Source: Babylonia areolata
Lineage: Eukaryota > Mollusca > Gastropoda > Neogastropoda > Buccinidae
Reading direction: 5' to 3'
DNA length: 64,000 nt
Assembly: GCF_041734735.1 (NCBI RefSeq)
Contig: NC_134876.1
Span: 95,912,586-95,976,585 of the forward strand
Below the pieces are notes generated by a model that saw nothing but the letters and a program-made list of their open reading frames with translations, made no database searches and was not told where the DNA came from. Position numbers and translations under genes: made by a program. Below, one piece after another: positions 34,201 through 46,200 of this stretch. The stretch's first letter is position 1, and each line of letters begins with the position of its first letter.

Positions 34201-37200
34201 ATTTTCATGTCTACTTTCACACTACTCTGAAAATCGCAGGGTTATCAGCATATGCCACCAAAGGCTGCTGGTGTCCAAGATGAATGCATAATGTGTTCTC
34301 AATGAACTGACTGTGAGGCGACTACACTAGCATTGAAGGCTGATCATTACACACACTCCCCAGATGGTCAGTCGGCCAGTCATTGGTCAGTGGACAGTCT
34401 TGGACAGTCTCTAAAGGCAGGCAGTGGTGGCTGACCTCACAGGCCTTTAGAGACTGCCGGTCAGGCTACTTACTGCTCCACCAGGGCAACTACTTTGTCC
34501 CTGGGTAACTCAATGAAGTCAATGCGATCAAACAGGTTGTCTCGCTCTTCAGGTACGGAGAAGTTGGCCTTCATTTCCATCACCGCCGATTCTGGGACAA
34601 CCTTGCCTGAAGCCAGGCACATTGCAGTGAAGACATGACATGGAACAGCACATTGTATCACCTTTCTCACTCACATGAACTGATGAAGACATGGAACAGC
34701 ATACACTGCATCACCTTTCTCACTCACATGAAGACAGAACATGGAACTGCATACATTACATCGTCTTTCTCATTCACATGAAGACAAATGACATGGAACA
34801 ACACACATTACATCGCCTTTCTCACTCACATGAAGATAAATGACATGGAACAACACACATTACACCGCCTTTCTCACTCACATGAAGACATGACATGGAA
34901 CAACACACATTACATTACATCGCCTTTCTCACTCACATGAAGACATGATATGGAACAGCACATTACATCACCTTTCTCCCTCACATGAAGACATGATATG
35001 GAACAGCACATTGCATCACCTTTCTCACTCACATGAAAAAATGATATGGAACAGCACATTGCATCACCTTTCTCACTCACATGAAGACATGACATGGAAC
35101 AACACACACATTGCATCAATCTTCTCACTCATATCAAAGCAGCTACATGCAGCTGACGCATACATATACACATGGTGGTTGTCAGCAAAGGAAGCAAGTT
35201 TTCAGCACTATGCCTCCTCACCACAAGCACTGAAAGGCATACTGTCTAACATGATTATAGAAACTTATACTGTGGTACCAGTGCACCTAGTCCTCTGAAA
35301 AGGAATCATTAACCATCAAACAATGAGGCAAAAATCATCTGTGGAAAAAGAAACAAGCCAAAAATAGAACAAACAAAAAACAGCAACAACAACAACAACA
35401 GAAAAAAAAAGGAAAAAGGAAAAAAGAAACGCCTGTCGGAGAAAGTTCATTATTTCAACAATCTCAAGCAACAAACGTGTATAACAGAAAGGCAGATAAT
35501 TAAGAATAGTAAAGAGAATGACAAGAAACACGTTTCTCAAACACTATAAATCTAAAGGAGAAAAGAAACTGAAAAAAAGTAAGACCGACTATGCCACATA
35601 AAGTATACTACACACACTGTGCTTTCTGTCCGTGACCTGTATGTGCTGCTGCTCCACACAACTTGTTCAGCGTAGCAAGAATAGTTCTGTCAAGTCAGTT
35701 GGTTACAGGTGTTCTGATATATCATAACTAGCAATGACGGTTTATCGACAAAACCTTAGTTAATAATAATTATCATGAGGACACAGTTCAATGTCATGCA
35801 CAAGCTGACAAAACAAAATATACAGTCTTTGTTAGCTTTTCTCATTCACTCATCAATTCCTTCAAAGGCTTCCAAGCAGAAGAGGCGATGGCATATATAC
35901 ATATAAGTGTACAGGTGTGCTTTCTCACAATATTTTACCTTTGTTGACATATGCTTCCCTGATATTTTACCACAGTGATTTCTTACAAGATGCATTTCAT
36001 CCATTGTCAACACAGAAGAGTTGAAGAGAAAAACACTGTAAACTGGTAGGTTTCTTGTAGAATATTAGTAGTTGTTGATTTAATGGACCAAATTCCATTA
36101 ACAGAAACCAGATAGAGCATTATACTATTGTGAACTCTCCTATCTTTGAAACTGCCACAGCTCTGCTAATCTTTTTCTTCTCTTCACTCCATCTTTTTCA
36201 TTCACATGCTCTCTGTTGTGTTTCTGGTGGTTGCTCTGTTTATCTCATTCAAACCTGTGTTTTGATCTCTGAAATCTGACATAAAAACTGTACAAATACT
36301 GGATGTCAAATATCCACTAATATCAAAACAAACAAAAAGAAAAAAAAAGAGGAAAAAACAACAACTGACCCCAAAGACCAAAGTTGGCATGGCAGATTCA
36401 CCTTCTGTGGAAGTTCTTCAACTGAGCCATTTTACATCAATGCCTAAAGACCAAAGTTGGCATGGCAGATTCACCTTCTGTGGAAGTTCTTCAACTAAGC
36501 CATTTTACATCAATACCTAAAGAGCAACTGTGTGAGAATGAACTTCCTTTCTGGAAGCCCCTAAAACCTGTGCACTGTCAACACAACAACCAGCATCTGA
36601 CCGCCAAGCACTGCCTGCAACAATGTTTTACACCATTAGAACAACTCACTGATCAACGTCTGAACACACTTTCCCCCACGGCAGGAGGTGTTTTGTGTCA
36701 ACTGCAATGACAGGGAAGACAGACATGTGAAGTGGAATGAACAGACCTTTTATGTACAGACATGTGAAGTGGAATGAACAGACCTTTTATGTACAGACAT
36801 GTGAACTGGAATGAACAGACATGGACATGTGAACAGGAACAAACCTAATATGCATGGACATGTTAACTGGAATGAACAGACTTAAGTCAAACAACAGCAT
36901 ACTGAATATGGCAGGAGTAGTGTGAGCATGTTATCACTGTGTCAGCCTTATCACAGTGCAAATGAAACACCAAATGATAATGCAAATGACACTTACAGCA
37001 CCAAACTGCCATAACCCAAAAGAAGCAAAGTCTTCTCTGACACTTACAGCACCAAACTGCCATAACCCAAAAGAAGCAAAGTCTTCTCTGACACTTACAT
37101 CACCAAACTGCCATAACCCAAAAGAAACAAAGTCTTCTCTGACACTGCAGTACCAGCTTTACCATTTTCTAAAATAAAATTTTCCTCTCTTTCCCATCTA

Positions 37201-40200
37201 AAGATCAAAGGGACTTGCCCGTTCTTTGTTAACTCCTCCTTATCCTTTCATTTTCTGACAATATCCCTCCACATCATTCACTCAAAACACTGAGCATGTA
37301 CTCCCTGGTTAAAAGAAATCTATGTTTAAAATGTATTACACACAGCCTCTTCTCCTATATGAGGACACACACCGACGGATAAGCCTGCCTGCCTACTCAT
37401 CCGTCGGACTGACGGGAGACTCCATCATCACACTGTACCACTTCTGTGTCTGGGCATCTGTAAAAAGAATTTCTTCGCTACACTGCTTACAGGCATTTGG
37501 AAAAAAAGAAAGAAAAAAGTTTCAATTGTTTGCTACACTGATTACAGGTATCTGTAAAAAAAGAAAAAAAAGTTTGCTACACTGATTACAGACATTTGTT
37601 TTCAATCTTTTTTTTTTAGACAATGAACATGCCTTGATTTGTAACTGTAGTACACAGCAAGATTCAGCCTGTTTGAAACAAAAACAAAAATACACACTTT
37701 GACTTGAGACTTGAATTCTGCAGGATGCTAAACATGACACATTAGTAAATGATTATTAAGTTCTGATTGTAACTGATTTATCTTGTATTCATGATGTTAT
37801 CTGTGCACTCCTGATGTTATCTGTGCATTCTTGAAGTATTCCTGGTGTTGTCTTGAACTGTCAATGTTTGCTGATTTAAAAAAAAAAAAAAAAGTTACCT
37901 TCAATGACTACAGACATTTGTATCATTTAAAAATAAAATTGTTTGCTACACTGATTACAGCCATTTGGTTAAAGTCAGAGGCAAACAAGGCAAATCTATA
38001 AGTACATGTGTGTGACTGAAAGGGTTTATTTTACCACAAAGGACTGACATGATGACGCGCTTTACAGGATGAAACGTGTGTGCGATTGAAAGTGTTTATT
38101 TTACCACAAAGGACTGACATGATGAAGCACTCTACAGGACGAAACGTGTGTGCGATTGAAAGTGTTTATTTTACCACAGAGGACTGACATGATGAAGCAC
38201 TCTACAGGACGAAACGTGTGTGCGATTGAAAGTGTTTATTTTACCACAGAGGACTGACATGATGACGCACTTTACAGGGCGAAACATGTGTGCGACTGGA
38301 AGTGTTTATTTTACCACTAAGGACTGACATGATGAAGCACTTTACAGGACGAAACGTGTGTGCGACTGAAAGTGTTTATTTTACCACAAAGGATTGACAT
38401 GATGACGCTCTTGACAGGATGAAACATGTGTGCGATTGAAAGTGTTTATTTTACCACAGAGGACTGACATGATGACGTGCTTTACAGGATGAAATGTGTG
38501 TGCGATTGAAAGTGTTTATTTTACCGCAGAGGACTGACATGATGAAGAACTTTACAGGACGAAACATGTGTGCGATTGAAAGTGTTTCTTCGACCACAGA
38601 GGACTGACATGATGACACATTTTACAGGATGAAATACTGCACAAAACATGCTTTGCTTTGGTCCACTGGGTCTGAAAGAAACATTCCCAGCCATATCACC
38701 AAAGCTTTGTAACCCCAGTCAGCCAACATCTTTGACCTGTTCAGATTACATTTAACAGCAATTTCATCATGGATACAGTAAACAATGCTTACCTTATGCA
38801 TCTTTCCCAATTTAGTTAAACATTGCAGACAACATTGATACAATTTTTTTTAGTGAAATATTGTCTCAAGAAAAGAAAAGTGGGCAGAGAACTAAGATGG
38901 GGAAGAGGGAGATAAAAGGAGAGTTCACTGAGCTTTCCATCGGGTGGTACACATTGTGCAAACTGTTTTATAAACACACGTCACACCTTCAACAATCAAG
39001 AACAAAAATACAACTCTTGCATGCATCACCACTATTTTTTTTTCAAATATGAATTATGAACACCTGAAATAACAAATCTGACATAACTCAACAATCTGAA
39101 AAGGAAAAAACAAGGAAATAAACAAATGAAACACAAAAGAACAACTGAAAGAAATAAAGACTACATATTTGTGGCTAGTTTAGTGGAGAAAAGTATAAAC
39201 TGAAAATTAATGTTTGATGGTTATCAAAGTTAGCAAAGAGGCATATCTCCCTTTCAAACAAAACACAACTGAAGACGTATGTTTTAAATGACACACATCT
39301 AAAGAAGTATCTCCCTTTTAAACAACACACAACTGAAGACAAATCTCCCTTTCAAACAACACACATCTAAAGACATATTTCCCTTTTAAACAAAACACAT
39401 CTGAAGACATATCTCCCTCCTTTCAAACAACACACAACTGAAGACATACCTTTCAAACAACACACAACTGAAGACATATCTCCCTTTTAAACAACACACA
39501 TCTAAAGACATATCTCCCTTTCAAACAACACACAACTGAAGACATATCTCCCTTTCAAACAACACACAACTGAAGACATATCTCCCTTTTAAACAACACA
39601 CATCTCAAGACATATCTCCCTTTCAAACAACACACAACTTCAGACATATCTCCCTTTTAAATAACACACAACTTAAGACATATCTCCCTTTTAAATAACA
39701 CACAACTAAAGACATATCCCCCTTCCAAACAACACACACCCAAAAAGACATATCTCCTTTAAATGACACACAACTGAAGATATATCTCCCTTTCAAACAA
39801 CACACAACTCAAGACATATCTTAACTAAAGACATATCTCCCTTTTAAACAACATACAACAAAAGACATATGTCTTAACTAAAGACATATCTCCCTTTACA
39901 ACACACAACTAAAGACGTATCTCCCTTTTTAACAACACATGACCGAAGACATATCTCCCTTTTAAATAACACGCAACAAATGACATATCTCCCTTTTAAA
40001 CAACACAACTGAAGACCTATCTACCTCTTAAACAACACACAACTGAAGACATATCTTCCTTTTAAACAACACACAAATAAAGACATATCTCCCTTTTAAA
40101 CAACACACGACTAAAGACAAATCTTCCTTTTAAACAACTAAAGAAATATCTCCCTTCAAACAACACAACTGAAGACATAACTTTCAAACAACACACAACT

Positions 40201-43200
40201 AAAGAAATATCTTCATCAAACACACAGACATACTCCCTTTTAAACAACACACAACTGAAGACCTATCTTCCTTTCAAACAACACACAACTGAAGACTTAT
40301 CTTTTAAACAACACACAACTAAAGACATATCTTCCTTTTAAACAACACACAACTGTAGACCTATCTCCCTTTCAAACAACACACAACTGAAGACCTATCT
40401 CCCTTTCAAACAACACACAACTGAAGACTTATCTTTTAAACAAAACACAACTACAGACATATCTTCCTTTTAAACAACACACAACTGTAGACCTATCTCC
40501 CTTTTAAATAACACACAACTAAAGACATATCTCCCTTTTCAACAACACACAACTGAAGACCTATCTCCCTTTTAAACAACACACAACTGAAGATTTACCT
40601 TTTAAACAACACACAACTAAAGACATATCTTCCTTTAAACAACACACAACTAAAAACATATCTCCCTTTTAAACAACACACACCTAAAGACATATCTTCT
40701 TTTTAAATAACACACAACTAAAGACATATCTTCAATTTAAACAACTAAAGAAACATCTCCCTTTCAAAACAACACACAACTGAAGACACATCTTTCAAAC
40801 AACACACAACTCAAAAAGTGTTCAGTACCAAGGGACACAACTCCCCTTCAAACAACACACAACTGCACTCTGGTCTTTCTTGGAAAAACACAACAGCAAC
40901 TTGCCAGAAAATCCTTACCGGTGTTTTTATCTTTATCAATATCATTATGTTCTATACCGCCCAGAATCAGAAAGACCAAGTAATTATAGATGTTAAGTCA
41001 ATTTGAGCAATTACCGCTTTCACACACACACACACACACAATCTGTAAGAGATCATAATCAATTTTTCCTGCCATATTTGTACCTGAATCATGATACTCT
41101 ATAGTTGTTGTTGTTGTGTTTTTTACAGAATAATCTTCATCTTATAATGTGATTTCTCTCCAGAGCATTCCTTTACAACCCTGTAACTAACTGCTGTGAA
41201 TCAGAATCAGTGCATAATACATTGTCATGAAGATGTGGAGCAAATCATGGCATGACAGATGCTGTAAATCTGATGACAGTGAAATACTTCAGAGTTCAGT
41301 GTTTCAAGTTATCTACTTCATTTACAACTCCATCATGTATAAGTAAACCAAATGTTCATCCTGTTTATAAGAAGAAGAAAAAAAAAAAAGGAGAAAGAGA
41401 AAAAAGAGAAAAAAAAACAAACCAACTGCACACGCACACATATACTTGTATACATAATAAAAAGCAAAACCTCCCCAAAACACAAGAATGCATAAAATAC
41501 AGAATACTGATGACTGTACACACATTATATACTGATGACTGTACACATAATATACATCGATAACTAAAGTAAGCAAGTGTCAAGGAAAACCTCACTGCTT
41601 CTGTAAATATGTGATGTTCTCATTTGAAAGTTTCAGACCTAATACGTGTGCTAACTTTAGATGTCCTTGACAGCTACTCTGAGTCATGTGTATGCTGTTC
41701 TAAAGGATTCTCAGAAGAGTACAAACACCTGTCTGTTCCATCAGGCACATACAACAGTCATGTGACTTACCTCTCTCTCACATACACATACAAAGGTAAA
41801 AAAAAAAAAATCATGAATTTGAGAAAAAACATTAACAGAGAAGCTCACCAGGAGTGACAGTTTTAAAATCCATATATTCATTCTGTTAGTTTTAAATATT
41901 GTAATTCTACATTCTGTTGACCTTGGACTGGAATTAAGTCAAACAATCATTTCTGCTAAAACTGAGAAAGCTCAAACCAGTATTCACCACCTTTCTGATG
42001 ATGATGATAATGATAACGAAAGGAAGGAATAGAGCACACACATGAACAAAACAAGACGCCATACACTTACCATCTTCCACAGTCCTCTTGCGAGAGCGAC
42101 GTTCCATCTCTGGGTCTTCAGGCTGCAGGACAGCGCCCACTCTGTAGAAACCCCTGAAGTTCTTCATCTTCCTCCGACGTGCTGACGCATACACATTTGT
42201 CTGGTCCAGAATGTAGTTTCTCTTCCGTCTACTTCCTGAAAACCAAGCATCTGTTATCATGAGACGTGAACTTGTCCTATGTGGCATGATTAAAACCACT
42301 TTACTTTGACCTGCATTCCCATGGCTTCACAGACCTTTCTGATCATGTGCCTGTGTACACACCTGAAGGTACTGAGACACACACAGGTATATAAAAACAC
42401 CTGTGTGAAAAGACATCATCAAACATGCTAAGACTGAACAATCTCATTTCCACCCTTTATCCACCAGGTGCCACAACCAGGTTGGAACCCAGGACCCTTA
42501 GGTTAAAAGTCCAGTGATCTAACCACCTGTTTACTGAGTGCCCCCTCACCCTATGCTGGTCACAGATGGTGGCCACAGTCAATGCAGACAGTCAGGAGAA
42601 AGAAACCAGGACAACTGTCAACAGAAATCCGCAGGAAGCAGAAGGAAGATCACGTCATAAGCCACACTTCTTTCTTTTTAACTTGGGAAAAATACATCAT
42701 TCAAAACTCACAATATCAACCTGAAACTGCAACATTAGGTCATACCATCCCCAATCATCCACTTCAAACAGTTTGTTCAACACTTGGTGGCTTTCTCTAA
42801 TGGTCATTCCATCAGCACTCATCCACATTGAAGAGTTTGTTCAACACTTGGTGGCTTTCTCTAATGGTCATTCCATCAGCACTTACCCACATTGAAGAGT
42901 TTGTTCAACACTTGGTGGCTTTCTCTACTGGTCATACCATCCCCACTCACCCACATCAAGCTTGTTAACACTTGGTGGCTTTCTCTAATGGTCATACAAT
43001 CTCCACTCACCCACTTCAAACAGTTTATTCAGACACTTGGTGGCTTTCTCGATCAGCACTTCCCAGCGACCATGGTAGTTGCGTTTGCGGGGCAGACCCA
43101 TGACACGCATTTTGTCAATGAGGGTGTCCGTGCCGATGATGTTGTACCGCTTCTCAGGGTGAGACTTTTGCATGTTGATGCCCCATGTGGTCTTCCCCAC

Positions 43201-46200
43201 ACCCGGCAGACCAATGATCATGATCATCTGCACATCACAACATAGGTTCTGTTGTAACCTTCGTATCTACATCAGCCATTCTGATCATATCCACATCACA
43301 ACCTAGCTTCTGTTGTAAACCTTCATATCTACATCAGGCATTCTGGTCATCTGCACACCACAACAAGACCTCCTCTATTACCAAACCTCACATCTACATC
43401 AGGCATTCTGGTCATCTGCACACCACAAGACCTCCTCTATTACAAACCCTTCCTCTATTACCAACCCTCGTATCTACATCAGGCATTCTGGTCATCTGCA
43501 CACCATAGCAAGACCTCCTCTATTACAAACCCTCACATCTACATCAGGCATTCTGGTCATCATGATCATCTGCACACCACAAGACCTCCTCTATTACAAA
43601 CCCTCATATCTACATCAGGCATTCTGGTCATCTGCACACCACAACAAGACCTCCTCTATTACAAACCCTTCCTCTATTACCAACCCTCACATCTACATCA
43701 GGCATTCTGGTCATCTGCACACCACAACAAGACCTCCTCTATTACAAACCCTCACATCTACATCAGGCATTCTGGTCATCTGCACACCACAACAAGACCT
43801 CCTCTATCACAAACCCTCACATTTACAGCTGCAGAATGGTCACAATGGAAGTAATCAAAGATGATCCTAAATTACCTTTGTGTTCTGGTGGGTTTTCTTT
43901 GAAAATAAAAATATAAAAAATTGTGTCACAAAGCTATCTTCTGATTTATATTTGTTGGACAGGTTAAACAATGACACAATTTATAAAAGTTGTATAATAC
44001 AGCTGTGACCATTTCTCTGCAGTGGTTTTTAGCAATGAATTGTAATTTGTTCTGCAAAAACAGCTTGTCAATGCAAATTAAACGATGAAAACGTCTTTTC
44101 AAGTCTGGCCTTAAAACCACCTTCTTTCCACATTAGTTGCTCTCTCCCCTCACTCTTTCCTTTGTTTCTCTGGCCTCCATCTCCATTACATTCTGTCCTT
44201 CATCCCTGTGCTTCACACTTGTGCGTGTCTGTCAGTGTCAGATGCCGAAGCGCACAAGACTCTGTGCCAAATTAATATTCACTATTATTGTTTATGATTA
44301 TCATCAGACTGTCTGACCTCGCAGTCGGCTTTGCGCTCCGGGCTCTTCATGCCGCGGACCCTGTCGGAGAGAGGCAGCTGGCCGATGTAGGCAAAGCCCT
44401 GGGGAGGGGGGAACCAGGCGTCCATCTGACCAAAGTTCACCTTCACTCTGCAACACACACACTCTGGCTCAGTGTCACCATCCATACATCACCACCACCA
44501 CATCCAGTCAAAGCTTGTTGTAACACAAACATGCCTCCCTGATACTTAGAAAATGGAAAGGGCGTACTGCATGTTCACTGAGTGTCATGAACGTTCTGAC
44601 AAATGTCTACAGCAAACACATAAAATGCTTGAAACTAAAGGAGCTTCAGTATGATGCCAGGATCATCTGCAATGAAGAAGAGTTGTTCCCCTAGCCACTT
44701 CTTTGCCAAGAATCCTTGAGGCAATAGCCGAGTGGTTACAGCATTGGACTTTCAATCTGAGGGTCCCGGGTTCAAATCGTGGTAACGGTGCCTGGTGGGT
44801 AAAGGGTGGAGATTTTTCCGATCTCCCAGGTCAACATATGTGCAGACCTGCTTGTGCCTGAACCTCATTCATGTGTATACGCAAGCAGAAGATCAAATAC
44901 ACACATTAAAGATTGTGTAATCCATGTCAGCATTCGGTGGGTTATGGAAACAAGAACATACCAAGTATGCACACCCCCGAAAACAGAGTATGGCTGCCTA
45001 CATGGCGGGGTAGGTCATACACGTAAACGTCCACTCATGTACATAGGAGTGAACATCGGAGATGCAGCCCAAGAACAAGGAAGAAGAAGAAGATTAGAAA
45101 GCGCAGCATTTCAGTGGAACTCAAAAGGTTGCGGTTTTTGTCCCTCCCATGATACCAATGCTATCAGCCATGGATCACGTACATGCAGTGTCTGTTCCTC
45201 CCATGATACCAATCCTATCAGCCATGTCCATGCAGTGTCTGTCCCTCAGATGTTACCAATCCTAATAGCCATGTCCATGCAGTGTCTGTCCCTCCCATGT
45301 TACCAATGCTATCAGCCATGGATCACGTACATGCAGTGTCTGTTCCTCCCATGATACCAATCCTATCAGCCATGTCCATGCAGTGTCTGTCCCTCAGATG
45401 TTACCAATCCTATCAGCCATGGATCACATACTTGCAGTATCTGTCCCTCAGATGTTACCAATGCTATCAGCCATGTCCATGCAGTGTCTGTCCCTCAGAT
45501 GTTACCAATCCTATCAGCCATGGATCACATACTTGCAGTGTCTGTTCCTCCCATGATATGAATCCTATCAGCCATGTACATGCAGTGTCTGTCCCTCCCA
45601 TGTTACCAATCCTATCAGCCATGGATCACATACTGGCAGTATCTGTCCCTCCTATGTTACCAATCCTATCAGCCATGTACATGCAGTGTCTGTCCCTCCC
45701 ATGTTACCAATCCTATCAGCCATGGATCACATACTGGCAGTATCTGTCCCTCCTATGTTACCAATCCTATCAGCCATGTACATGAAGTATCTGTCCCTCC
45801 CATGTTACCAATCCTATCAGCCATGTACATGAAGTATCTGTCCCTCCCATGTTACCAATCCTATCAGCCATGTACATGAAGTATCTGTCCCTCCCATGTT
45901 ACGAATCCTATCAGCCATGGATCACATACTGGCAGTATCTGTCCCTCCTATGTTACCAATCCTATCAGCCATGTACATGAAGTATCTGTCCCTCCCATGT
46001 TACCAATCCTATCAGCCATGTACATGAAGTATCTGTCCCTCCCATGTTACCAATCCTATCAGCCATGGATCACGTACATGCATTGTCTGTCCCTCCCATG
46101 TTACCAATCCTCTCAGCCATGGATCACGTACATGCATTGTCTGTCCCTCCCATGTTACCAATCCTATCAGCCATGGATCACGTACTTGCAGTTCTTGGAG

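Larger units (their letters stand above)
22690..34473. other. HNRNPUL intron 10, 11.8 kb, mostly tandem arrays
   Basis: No gene is recognised here. Recognisable content is listed separately: at least ten minisatellites, GA microsatellites, a SINE tail and a hairpin next to the exon 10 donor. The sequence between the arrays (for example 24130-25170, 30700-31250, 31770-33330, 33600-34400) is AT-rich and unremarkable. Confidence 0.6.
35126..42070. other. HNRNPUL intron 9, 6.9-7.5 kb, no gene seen
   Basis: AT-rich intron. Arrays and a LINE tail are listed separately. Degenerate repeats of TTTGCTACACTGATTACAG lie between 37440 and 37975. A CA microsatellite is at about 41022-41042. The rest is unremarkable. 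Confidence 0.55.

Noticed and set aside
44712-44790. A tRNA gene
   Set aside because: It has A and B boxes but continues into a SINE body with a GAA-rich tail, and an antisense relative lies at 42445-42545.
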